The position numbers were made by a program, and so were the translations under genes. Source: Flavobacteriaceae bacterium (GTDB taxonomy: Bacteria > Bacteroidota > Bacteroidia > Flavobacteriales > Flavobacteriaceae). Taken from it: DNA of 41,322 nucleotides. The stretch is taken from NCBI GenBank assembly GCA_018623195.1, contig JAAZVY010000012.1, forward strand, positions 1-41,322. Reading direction: 5' to 3'. This document shows positions 1 to 7,578 of the stretch, one piece after another (the stretch's first letter is position 1; every line of letters starts with the position of its first letter). Below the pieces are notes generated by a model. The model was not told the DNA's origin. It ran no database searches and saw only the letters and a program-made list of their open reading frames with translations.

Positions 1-612
1 AGCTGTGATTCCAGTTCCACAAGCATGAGTCTCGGCTTCTACCCCTCTTTCGTAAGTTCTAATCGCAAGCTTATTTTCACCGAGAAGTTCGACAAAATTA
101 ACATTACATCCGGCAGGGCTAAAAGCATAACGAAGTGCGCTTCCCTCTCTTTCAAGTTCAATTTTATCCAGCTCTGAAACCCAAACAATCTGATGTGGAG
201 ACCCCGTGTCTAAAAACAAATTGTCGTTATCTAAACGTTCCACACTAGAAACATTTGACATATTAATCTCGATAAGATGATCTTTTCGTTTCGCTCCTAA
301 AGGGGTACCATTGAAATCAAAAGCAATAGCTTCTGAAAGGCCTTTGTGATCGATTCCGAATTGGACAATGCAACGTGCCCCATTACCACAAAAAGAAGAC
401 TCTGATCCATCAGAATTAAAATAGGTCATTTTAAAATCTAACTCGTTGTGGCGATCGTAAAACATAAGCCCATCTGCCCCAACGCCATAGCGTCTCTCAC
501 AAATCTTTTTAATCTGTGTGTTGTTAAGTTCAATGGGCACTTCTGAACGATCGATAATCACAAAATCATTTCCCGCTCCGTGATACTTATAAAATGGCAC
601 CTTTACATTCAT
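1..612 (-). CDS. dapF: Diaminopimelate epimerase DapF (partial, C-terminus outside window)
   Basis: Interconverts LL- and meso-diaminopimelate in the lysine/peptidoglycan precursor pathway in the cytoplasm. Translated on the minus strand from ATG at 612, it begins MNVKVPFYKYHGAGNDFVII, the usual N-terminus of the family. Both catalytic cysteines are visible: one in CGNGARC (about residue 75) and one in ETHACGTG near the window edge. About 204 residues are present of a usual 260 or so, so the last ~50 are cut off by the window and nothing suggests a broken gene. It is divergent from the Deg protease gene across a 107-base gap. Family assignment is firm. Confidence 0.95.
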   Translation of the reverse strand, partial: MNVKVPFYKYHGAGNDFVIIDRSEVPIELNNTQIKKICERRYGVGADGLMFYDRHNELDFKMTYFNSDGSESSFCGNGARCIVQFGIDHKGLSEAIAFDFNGTPLGAKRKDHLIEINMSNVSSVERLDNDNLFLDTGSPHQIVWVSELDKIELEREGSALRYAFSPAGCNVNFVELLGENKLAIRTYERGVEAETHACGTGITA

Positions 613-648
613 ACCTGCAATATACCTCAATTTTTAAAGGAAGCAGAA

Positions 649-669
649 GCGTTAAATGAGCGTTAAATG
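649..669. repeat. Short tandem direct repeat in the dapF/Deg divergent spacer
   Basis: The ten-base unit GCGTTAAATG occurs at 649-658 and again at 660-669, one helical turn apart (period 11). It lies between the two divergent start codons. Such spacing suits two adjacent protein-binding half-sites, but that role is inference; chance repetition is possible. Confidence 0.4.
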
Positions 670-719
670 CCTATCTTAAAAAGAAAAATGATTTCATTTT
701 TGTAAAAAAATCAAGTATT

Positions 720-2099
720 ATGAAAAAATGGATCTTCCCCTTGACGATAGCCGTTTTTTCGGCGATCACCACTTCTTTTGTTCAACATTGGTTGACTGAT
801 AAAGAGAAACCATTAGTCGAAACAATAACCTTTGAGAGTGCGACTACGCAGCCTGTTTCTCTAAGACTTCCAGAAACAAGCACCGATTTTACGATAGCTG
901 CTGAAAAGACCATACATGCGGTAGTTCATGTAAAGAATGTTAGCAGTGCAAAAGGGCCTCAATCTTTAATGGACTTTTTCTATGGTTATGAAAGCTTTAG
1001 CACCCCTCAAATTGGTACAGGTTCTGGAGTAATTGTATCACCTGACGGATATATCGTTACCAATAATCACGTTATCGAAGAAGCCTCTGAGCTTGAAGTC
1101 ACTTTAAATAACAACGCCAGTTACACCGCTCAAATCATAGGAACCGATCCCAACTCAGATTTGGCATTATTAAAAATTGAAGCTGAAGAAGAACTCCCCT
1201 ATTTAGCCTTTGGAGATTCTGACCGCAGTGCGGTTGGTGAATGGGTACTTGCAGTCGGAAACCCATTTAATCTTACCTCTACGGTTACTGCCGGTATCAT
1301 TTCAGCCAAATCGCGATCGATTTCAACAGCAAATAACCTCTCGTTTATTCAAACCGACGCGGCAGTTAACCCTGGCAATAGCGGTGGTGCACTGGTTAAC
1401 ACCAAAGGTGAACTTATTGGTATTAATACAGCTATAAAGTCCCGCACCGGATCCTATGTCGGTTATTCATTTGCTATCCCTAGTAATACAGCAAAAAAGG
1501 TTATTGAAGATCTTTTAGAATTTGGAAAAGTTCAACGCGGAATACTAGGTATATCGGCGCTAAGGGCTGAATCTATTGAAGCCATTAGAAGAGGGCTCGA
1601 CGAAATTGAAGGAGTGTATATCTCTGAAGTAAATGTAGGCTCTGGGGCTGAAATAGCAGGATTGAAATCTGGCGACATCATCAAGCGTGTTGATGGCCTG
1701 CCAATTAAGAATTTCACGGCACTTACAGGTTACCTTTCTGCCAAAAGACCAGGTGATCAGGTTGAGATTATATTTGAACGCGATGACAATCAGCTTTCTA
1801 CTATAGTCACTTTAACCAAAAATGAAACTGCCGAACTCAATCGCCTTGGTCTAAGGGTTCAAAATTTAAACGAAACGTTACAGAAAAAATTTAATCGGAA
1901 AGAAGGAGTAATTATAACCGCAGCTTCAGAATACTATAAAAATTATAATCTTGAGGGTAAAGTAGTTATTGCCATTGACGGTATCAAGGTTTCAACGATT
2001 GAGGATGCCATAGAAGCCAGTAACGAAAACAAAACCTATCGACATGCGCTTACGGTGATCGACGAAGAAGGCAACAAAGAAACCCTAATCTTTAACTAA
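720..2099 (+). CDS. HtrA/Deg-family trypsin-like serine protease with PDZ domains
   Basis: Periplasmic quality-control protease of the DegP/DegQ type (459 aa; E. coli DegP is of similar size). Residues 5-23 form a hydrophobic N-terminal segment, either a signal peptide or a membrane anchor. The S1C triad is complete: His117 in TNNHV, Asp147 in NSDLALL and Ser221 in NPGNSGGAL. A PDZ domain follows at about 270-355, and a second, more divergent PDZ-like domain runs to the C-terminus. A candidate -7 element with one mismatch (CATTTTTG, 695-702) lies 18 bases before the ATG. trmD starts 28 bases downstream, so co-transcription is possible. Whether it is DegP- or DegQ-like cannot be decided from sequence alone. 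Confidence 0.93.
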   Translation: MKKWIFPLTIAVFSAITTSFVQHWLTDKEKPLVETITFESATTQPVSLRLPETSTDFTIAAEKTIHAVVHVKNVSSAKGPQSLMDFFYGYESFSTPQIGTGSGVIVSPDGYIVTNNHVIEEASELEVTLNNNASYTAQIIGTDPNSDLALLKIEAEEELPYLAFGDSDRSAVGEWVLAVGNPFNLTSTVTAGIISAKSRSISTANNLSFIQTDAAVNPGNSGGALVNTKGELIGINTAIKSRTGSYVGYSFAIPSNTAKKVIEDLLEFGKVQRGILGISALRAESIEAIRRGLDEIEGVYISEVNVGSGAEIAGLKSGDIIKRVDGLPIKNFTALTGYLSAKRPGDQVEIIFERDDNQLSTIVTLTKNETAELNRLGLRVQNLNETLQKKFNRKEGVIITAASEYYKNYNLEGKVVIAIDGIKVSTIEDAIEASNENKTYRHALTVIDEEGNKETLIFN

Positions 2100-2104
2100 T
2101 TTTG
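2097..2104 (+). promoter_or_regulatory. Candidate -7 promoter element for trmD
   Basis: TAATTTTG matches the Bacteroidota TAnnTTTG element and sits 24 bases before the trmD start, the same distance as for rplS. No TTG is found at the -33 position, and the TA is part of the preceding stop codon, so this is weak. Confidence 0.35.
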
Positions 2105-2127
2105 CCGTTTAACTTGATTATTCGATT

Positions 2128-2802
2128 TTGAGAATAGATATCATAACTGCCGTTCCAGACTTATTAGATAGTCTTTTAGGACATTCCATTGTCAAAAGAG
2201 CTGTTGAGAAAAAATTATTTGAGCTACAAATACATTCCCTTCGTGATGAGGGCTTAGGAAAGTATCGACAGATCGACGACTATCCTTATGGAGGAGCGGC
2301 AGGAATGGTTTTAATGGCAGAACCCTTAGATCGAATGTTAACCAAGTTATCGGAGCAGCTAACCTACGATGCGATTGTCTATCTTACGCCTGATGGAGAG
2401 TTATGGACGCAAAACGCGGCCAACCAATTTTCACTTAAAGGGAATATCATTATGATATGCGGTCACTACAAGGGTATAGATCAGCGTATCAGAGATCTTT
2501 GGGTAACTCATGAGATTTCTATCGGTGACTTTGTTTTATCAGGCGGAGAAATAGCAGCAGCGGTATTAACTGATAGTATCGTTCGATTATTACCTGGAGT
2601 TTTAGGGGATATGGAGTCTGCCTTAAGCGATTCTTTTCAAGATTCTCTACTAGCTCCACCAGTCTATACACGACCATCAGAATTCAAAGGATTAAAGGTG
2701 CCTGAGGTGCTAATGAGTGGAAATTTTAAGGCTATTGAAACCTGGAATGAAGAGGAGGCAATTAAAAGAACGAAAGAGCGCAGACCAGACTTATTAAAAT
2801 AA
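2128..2802 (+). CDS. trmD: tRNA (guanine(37)-N1)-methyltransferase TrmD
   Basis: Methylates G37 of tRNAs using S-adenosylmethionine, preventing frameshifts. At 224 aa it is slightly shorter than the E. coli enzyme. The SPOUT deep-knot signatures are clear: MICGHYKGID, then SIGDFVLSGGE and PGVLGDMESALSDSF, the last carrying the catalytic Asp region. The start is a TTG at 2128; no in-frame ATG is available nearby and MRIDII matches the expected first residues. rplS follows after 75 bases with its own promoter. The rpsP-rimM genes that precede trmD in E. coli are absent here; an unrelated Deg protease gene takes that place. Confidence 0.96.
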   Translation: MRIDIITAVPDLLDSLLGHSIVKRAVEKKLFELQIHSLRDEGLGKYRQIDDYPYGGAAGMVLMAEPLDRMLTKLSEQLTYDAIVYLTPDGELWTQNAANQFSLKGNIIMICGHYKGIDQRIRDLWVTHEISIGDFVLSGGEIAAAVLTDSIVRLLPGVLGDMESALSDSFQDSLLAPPVYTRPSEFKGLKVPEVLMSGNFKAIETWNEEEAIKRTKERRPDLLK

Positions 2803-2824
2803 GTAATTTTTTAGGTCGAGGTGA

Positions 2825-2854
2825 TTGCTATTTTTAAATAAAATACTATTTTTG
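2825..2854 (+). promoter_or_regulatory. rplS promoter (TTG-N19-TATTTTTG)
   Basis: The -33 TTG is at 2825-2827 and the -7 TATTTTTG at 2847-2854, separated by 19 bases, matching the Bacteroidota primary sigma consensus. The -7 box is followed by CACCC, and the ATG is 24 bases beyond it. Confidence 0.72.
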
Positions 2855-2877
2855 CACCCAGTTTTAAAGCATTCCAA

Positions 2878-3228
2878 ATGGAAAATTTAGTTCAATACGT
2901 AGAAAACACCGCAGTGGCGCAGAAGGAATTCCCAAAGTTCGGAGCCGGTGATACGATTACTGTATATTACGAAATTAAAGAAGGAGAGAAAACGCGTACT
3001 CAGTTCTTCAAAGGGGTAGTTATTCAAATTAAAGGTTCTGGTTCTACAGAAACTTTTACTATCCGTAAGATGTCAGGAACAGTAGGTGTTGAGCGTATCT
3101 TTCCTATGAATATGCCAGCACTTCAGAAAATTGAGGTGAACAAGAGAGGTAAAGTTAGACGTTCTCGTATCTTCTACTTCCGCAGCTTAACTGGTAAAAA
3201 AGCTAGAATCAAAGAAATCAGAAATTAA
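2878..3228 (+). CDS. rplS: 50S ribosomal protein L19 (bL19)
   Basis: Structural protein of the large subunit at the 30S interface. At 116 aa it has the expected length, with family hallmarks such as FPKFGAGDTITVYYEIKEG, the RTQFFKGVVI segment, TIRKMSGTVGVERIFP and the basic C-terminal RGKVRRSRIFYFR. It follows trmD as in many bacteria, but here it has its own promoter and is closed by a strong terminator, so it looks able to be a monocistronic unit. No Shine-Dalgarno sequence precedes the ATG. Confidence 0.98.
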   Translation: MENLVQYVENTAVAQKEFPKFGAGDTITVYYEIKEGEKTRTQFFKGVVIQIKGSGSTETFTIRKMSGTVGVERIFPMNMPALQKIEVNKRGKVRRSRIFYFRSLTGKKARIKEIRN

Positions 3229-3249
3229 TTGATTTCTAATCATTTTGTT

Positions 3250-3282
3250 AAGCCGTGCAAAGTTCTTTTCACGGCTTTTTTT
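3250..3282 (+). terminator. Intrinsic terminator of rplS
   Basis: AAGCCGTG (3250-3257) pairs perfectly with CACGGCTT (3270-3277) around a 12-base loop and runs into a T tract (3276-3282). Confidence 0.88.
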
Positions 3283-3288
3283 GTGTCT

Positions 3289-3296
3289 TATATTTG
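3289..3296 (+). promoter_or_regulatory. Candidate -7 promoter element for icd
   Basis: TATATTTG lies directly after the rplS terminator and 32 bases before the icd ATG. It fits TAnnTTTG, but there is no convincing -33 TTG. A promoter is expected here because the terminator isolates icd. Confidence 0.45.
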
Positions 3297-3327
3297 CCAC
3301 GCCAATTTGGCTTAAAACCAATAATCA

Positions 3328-5547
3328 ATGAAAAAAATCTACTACACTCTTACCGATGAAGCACCCGCTTTAGCGACTTTTTCTTTTCTTCCGATGGTAA
3401 AGGCCATCACAAAGTCTACAGGTATAGAGTTTTTGGTGAAAGATATTTCTCTCTCTGCTAGAATTCTCGCAGCATTCAATCATAGGCTACCCGAAAGCCA
3501 ACGCGTTGAAGATGCCTTAAGCACCCTTGGATCTCTAGCTAAAGAATCAGATACCACGATTATCAAACTACCAAACATCAGTGCATCCATTCCACAGCTT
3601 AAAGCAGCGATAAAGGAGCTTCAAGAAAAAGGATTTAACCTTCCTGATTATCCCGACACAGTGAGTAGTGAAGATGAGAAGGAAATCAAAGCTTTATATG
3701 ACAAGGTTAAAGGTAGTGCCGTTAACCCTGTTTTAAGAGAAGGTAATTCTGATCGTCGCGCTCCATTGGCGGTGAAGAACTACGCTAAAAAACATCCTCA
3801 CTCAATGGGGGCATGGTCTTCAGAAAGCATGAGTCATGTGAGCACAATGAGTAAAGGAGATTTCAAAAGCAATGAAAAGTCAATTACCAGCGAAAAGGCT
3901 ACTGAGGTGACTATTGAATTTGTTTCTAGCGAAGGTACCTCTTCCCTACTCAAAAAAGACATTGCTATTCAAAAAGGTGAAATCTTTGATACCACAAAGA
4001 TGTCAGTATCTCAGCTACGAGCATTTCTAAAAGATGAAATAAACGATGCCACGTCTAAAGGTCTTCTGCTTTCAGCACACCTTAAGGCAACGATGATGAA
4101 GGTGTCTGACCCCATTCTTTTCGGTCATATTATCGAAATATACTTCGAAGAAGTTTTTGAAAAATATCAAGAAATTTTTGTCCAGCATGGTATCAATGCC
4201 AATGAAGGTCTTCAGAGCATCTTCAATAAACTAGACGAAATAGCTGATGCTGATTTAGCCAAGGAGATCAAAGCGAGTTTCGACAAAGTAATGGAGAACA
4301 AGGCCGATCTCGCGATGGTTAATTCAGATAAAGGAATTACTAACCTTCATGTACCTAGCGATATAATCATTGATGCTTCGATGCCTGCTATGATTAGAAA
4401 CTCAGGTCAAATGTGGGACAAAAACGGCCAATCGCGAGATACTAAAGCCTTAATTCCCGATAGCTCTTACGCTGCCGTTTACCAATCAACGATCGATTAC
4501 TGTAAAGAGAATGGAGCTTTTGATCCAAGAGAAATGGGTACGGTTCCAAACATCGGACTGATGGCCCAAAAGGCTGAAGAATACGGATCTCATGATAAAA
4601 CTTTTGAACTCTCTGAAGCTGGGGTGGTTCGAGTAGTAGATAAAGATGGTACTGTTCTCCAAGAACAGTCTATTGAAAAAGGTGACATCTTCAGAATGTG
4701 TCAGGTTAAGGATGCTCCAATAAGAAATTGGGTTTCTTTAGCAGTTGAACGCGCGCGTTTAAGCAATACACCTGCGGTTTTCTGGTTAGATAGTGACCGT
4801 GCGCACGATAGAGAGCTCATCAAAAAAGTAGAGGCTTATCTAGGTGAGGAAGACACAACAGGATTAGATTTACGAATACTAAGTCCAAAAGAAGCTACGC
4901 TATTTACACTGGATAGATTAAAAAATGGCCTAGACACTATTTCGGTAACGGGTAATGTACTTAGAGATTACTTAACCGATCTTTTCCCAATATTAGAGGT
5001 TGGAACTTCGGCTAAGATGCTTTCAATCGTTCCACTCATGAATGGTGGAGGATTATTTGAAACAGGAGCAGGTGGATCTGCCCCAAAACATGTGGAGCAA
5101 TTTGTTGAAGAGGGACACCTTCGCTGGGATTCTTTAGGAGAGTTTCTCGCTCTTCAAGTCGCATTAGAATTTGTTGGACAACAAAATCAATCTAATGAGA
5201 TTCAAGTTTACTCGGATGCTTTAGGTGCAGCCGTAGAAAAACTTCTAGATGAAGATAAAGGTCCTAAGCGTAAAGTAGGTGAACTCGATACAAGAGGAAG
5301 TCATTTCTACCTCGTTAAATTCTGGATTGAGGCATTAGCTCAATCGAGCTTAAACGACAAAGTCAAATTCGAGAACCTGAATGCTGCTATTGATTCTTTA
5401 GGTAATCAAATTTTAAGTGATATCCATACTACCCAAGGCCAATCACAAGACTTAGGTGGATACTACACCCTTGATGCGAATAAAGCAACCAAGGCTATGT
5501 GCCCTAGTAAAACCTTAAATAACCTTTTAGAGGAGCACTTGGCATAA
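3328..5547 (+). CDS. icd: Monomeric NADP-dependent isocitrate dehydrogenase
   Basis: Oxidatively decarboxylates isocitrate to 2-oxoglutarate in the TCA cycle, producing NADPH. At 739 aa this is the large monomeric type (Azotobacter vinelandii and Corynebacterium enzymes are about 740 aa), not the 420-aa dimeric type. The substrate-binding stretch [17 protein letters not shown] is intact: Ser130, Asn133, Arg137 and Arg143 sit two residues before the equivalents I recall for the Azotobacter enzyme. With Zwf and Gnd it is one of three NADPH-producing enzymes encoded in this window. A small membrane-protein gene follows after one base, so the two probably share a transcript. Confidence 0.96.
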   Translation: MKKIYYTLTDEAPALATFSFLPMVKAITKSTGIEFLVKDISLSARILAAFNHRLPESQRVEDALSTLGSLAKESDTTIIKLPNISASIPQLKAAIKELQEKGFNLPDYPDTVSSEDEKEIKALYDKVKGSAVNPVLREGNSDRRAPLAVKNYAKKHPHSMGAWSSESMSHVSTMSKGDFKSNEKSITSEKATEVTIEFVSSEGTSSLLKKDIAIQKGEIFDTTKMSVSQLRAFLKDEINDATSKGLLLSAHLKATMMKVSDPILFGHIIEIYFEEVFEKYQEIFVQHGINANEGLQSIFNKLDEIADADLAKEIKASFDKVMENKADLAMVNSDKGITNLHVPSDIIIDASMPAMIRNSGQMWDKNGQSRDTKALIPDSSYAAVYQSTIDYCKENGAFDPREMGTVPNIGLMAQKAEEYGSHDKTFELSEAGVVRVVDKDGTVLQEQSIEKGDIFRMCQVKDAPIRNWVSLAVERARLSNTPAVFWLDSDRAHDRELIKKVEAYLGEEDTTGLDLRILSPKEATLFTLDRLKNGLDTISVTGNVLRDYLTDLFPILEVGTSAKMLSIVPLMNGGGLFETGAGGSAPKHVEQFVEEGHLRWDSLGEFLALQVALEFVGQQNQSNEIQVYSDALGAAVEKLLDEDKGPKRKVGELDTRGSHFYLVKFWIEALAQSSLNDKVKFENLNAAIDSLGNQILSDIHTTQGQSQDLGGYYTLDANKATKAMCPSKTLNNLLEEHLA

Positions 5548-5548
5548 A

Positions 5549-5770
5549 ATGGATAAAGCTGTACTACAAAAAGGCCTGATGATATGGCTAAGAGCATTGC
5601 TATTTATGGCCCTAGGACCGGTTGTGCTCAGTAGTGCATTTAAAAATCAGAACCATTCCCTTTTTATACCTGTTCTCGTTGTAGGAATAGTTTTGAGTTT
5701 TTTTGCTATTTATTTTGGCTTCAAGGCGATTAAAAAAATGATGGAGGGGCTATTTAGCGACAAAAGCTAA
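5549..5770 (+). CDS. Small two-helix membrane protein (DUF6095-like)
   Basis: 73 aa with two hydrophobic segments, about residues 13-32 and 38-58, and charged ends, so it should span the inner membrane twice as a hairpin. The pattern of a lysine-rich start, a Gly-Pro in the first helix, a short AFKNQNH turn and FKAIKKMMEGLF at the end resembles the small flavobacterial family I know as DUF6095; that match is from memory. It starts one base after the icd stop codon, which argues for co-translation. Its stop codon overlaps that of the convergent DUF4294 gene by four bases. Function unknown. Confidence 0.7.
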   Translation: MDKAVLQKGLMIWLRALLFMALGPVVLSSAFKNQNHSLFIPVLVVGIVLSFFAIYFGFKAIKKMMEGLFSDKS

Positions 5771-6423
5771 TTAGCCTTCCATATTTCTTCCATCGATGCC
5801 AAATTTATTGGGTGCAGTGCTTCACGATAGGGCAAAGTGCCTGCGGTAAAAGCCCTTTGAAGAATATCCTCAATCCAATAATCCTCAAGATTCTCATAGG
5901 GATTGTAGGCCTCTTTCAAATCCATTTGATAAGCGGATGCAGCGGTTTGATACCAAAATGCGGTCCAACCATTTCTGAAGGTTTTAACCAAATCAAAAGC
6001 ACTGTAACCCGTTTGTCTGTCTATTAAACGAATGAGTATTTTACCATCATTGCGAGAAAGTTTCTTCAGTGGTTTAGTGAGTTCAGTCTCTAAATATTTC
6101 TTAACTCTTTTAGTGTAAGCCCTTTTCTGTCCCTTCCTCTTAAGGGTACTCAAGCGATCCTCAACGGTTTTTAGTCGATCCTCAGCAAGTACAGCATATT
6201 TGAACACTTTAAGAACCCGCATCCGTAATCGATAATATTGATTACGCTGAGTTTTCGATTCAAATTGAAGGGGAGATAAAACATAGACTTCATCAAGAGA
6301 AATTGCACCGTAATACTCAGTCTCTTCTGATCCCGTTTCAGATCGAATTACTTGTGAAAAGGATGCCGGGCAAATGGTGATAAATAATAGAAATAGCGAA
6401 TAATTTCTTCTCGAAGCCGTCAT
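5767..6423 (-). CDS. DUF4294 family secreted protein
   Basis: 218 aa, begins with an apparent signal peptide (residues 1-24, ending near SFSQ). The body has the DUF4294 signature: YYGAISLDEVYVLSPL followed by a long charged helical region (RLRMRVLKVFKYAVLAEDRL) and KILIRLIDRQTGYSAFDLVK. These proteins are known almost only from Bacteroidota and have no established function. Export is predicted, so it probably acts in the periplasm or outer envelope. It diverges from the M42 peptidase gene, a pairing I associate with flavobacteria. Confidence 0.82.
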   Translation of the reverse strand: MTASRRNYSLFLLFITICPASFSQVIRSETGSEETEYYGAISLDEVYVLSPLQFESKTQRNQYYRLRMRVLKVFKYAVLAEDRLKTVEDRLSTLKRKGQKRAYTKRVKKYLETELTKPLKKLSRNDGKILIRLIDRQTGYSAFDLVKTFRNGWTAFWYQTAASAYQMDLKEAYNPYENLEDYWIEDILQRAFTAGTLPYREALHPINLASMEEIWKAN

Positions 6424-6442
6424 AGTATTTGTAAATTTAGAT

Positions 6443-6450
6443 CAAAATTA
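6443..6450 (-). promoter_or_regulatory. Candidate -7 promoter element for the DUF4294 gene
   Basis: Read on the minus strand this is TAATTTTG, 20 bases before the ATG at 6423. No TTG is seen at the -33 position. Confidence 0.38.
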
Positions 6451-6457
6451 TTCTTAG

Positions 6458-7546
6458 ATGAAAACAGATCATATACTTAACGATGAGGCACTAAAATTTT
6501 TAGAAGATTACTTAAATAATGCCTCTCCAACAGGATACGAAGCTCAAGGACAACAAATCTGGATGAATTATCTAAGGCCCTACGTAGACGAGTTCATTAC
6601 AGACACTTACGGTACTGCGGTAGGTGTAATCAACCCTAAAGCGGAGTACAAAGTGGTCATTGAAGCTCATTCTGATGAGATTTCATGGTATGTTAACTAT
6701 ATCTCTGACAATGGCCTCATTTATGTAATTAGAAATGGAGGTAGTGACCACCAAATTGCTCCCTCTAAATGGGTGAATATTCATACAAAAAAGGGCATTG
6801 TTGAAGGGGTTTTTGGATGGCCAGCCATTCACACTCGAAAGCCAGGTAAAGAAGAAAACCCAAAACTTGAAAACATCTTTATTGATATCGGCGCTAAAGA
6901 CAAGAAGGAAGTTGAAGAGATGGGGGTACACGTTGGATGCGTGATTACTTACCCTGACAGTTTCAAAGTACTCAACAAAAATCAATTTGTTTGTCGAGCT
7001 TTAGATAACCGTGCCGGTGGTTTTATGATTGCACAAGTGGCTCGTTTACTCAAAGAGAATAACATTGAACTTCCGTTTGGTCTGTATATCACCAACTCTG
7101 TACAAGAGGAAATCGGTTTAAGAGGTGCAGAGATGATCACCCAACGAATTAAACCCAATGCTGCGATCATTACCGACGTATGTCATGACACTACTACTCC
7201 AATGATCAGTAAAATTGAGCAAGGAGAAAGTAAAATTGGTGACGGCCCTGTAATATCCTATGCACCGGCTATTCATCACATCCTTAGGGAGCGAATTATT
7301 GAAGCGGCAGAAGAAAATGAGATCCCGTTCCAGCGTCATGCCTCTTCACGCTATACAGGTACTGACACTGATGCATTCGCTTACAGTAATGGTGGAGTAG
7401 CTTCAGCGCTAATTTCTTTACCATTAAGATACATGCATACTACGGTTGAAACCGTTCATAAAGAAGACGTAGCAAATGTTATTCGACTCATCTACCACAG
7501 TGTACAGAAGATAAAAGCAGGAGAGTCGTTCTCTTATTTTGATTAA
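6458..7546 (+). CDS. M42 family metallo-aminopeptidase (FrvX/glutamyl aminopeptidase type)
   Basis: Cytoplasmic dizinc aminopeptidase that trims peptides; family members self-assemble into tetrahedral dodecamers. All expected metal and catalytic positions are present in 362 aa: His71 in EAHSDE, Asp183 in RALDNRAGG, the Glu217-Glu218 pair in VQEEIGLRGA, Asp240 in ITDVCHD and His327 in LRYMHTTVETV. No signal peptide is seen. Substrate specificity cannot be read from the sequence. A bidirectional terminator directly follows the stop codon. Confidence 0.93.
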   Translation: MKTDHILNDEALKFLEDYLNNASPTGYEAQGQQIWMNYLRPYVDEFITDTYGTAVGVINPKAEYKVVIEAHSDEISWYVNYISDNGLIYVIRNGGSDHQIAPSKWVNIHTKKGIVEGVFGWPAIHTRKPGKEENPKLENIFIDIGAKDKKEVEEMGVHVGCVITYPDSFKVLNKNQFVCRALDNRAGGFMIAQVARLLKENNIELPFGLYITNSVQEEIGLRGAEMITQRIKPNAAIITDVCHDTTTPMISKIEQGESKIGDGPVISYAPAIHHILRERIIEAAEENEIPFQRHASSRYTGTDTDAFAYSNGGVASALISLPLRYMHTTVETVHKEDVANVIRLIYHSVQKIKAGESFSYFD

Positions 7547-7548
7547 CC

Positions 7549-7578
7549 AAAAAAGGCCCTTACGTTAGGGCCTTTTTT
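7549..7578. terminator. Bidirectional terminator between the M42 peptidase gene and hisS
   Basis: A 12-bp perfect stem, AAAAAAGGCCCT (7549-7560) with AGGGCCTTTTTT (7567-7578), around a 6-base loop gives a U run on either strand. It begins two bases after the peptidase stop codon and contains the hisS stop codon (7560-7562), so the last codons of hisS form one arm. Confidence 0.88.
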
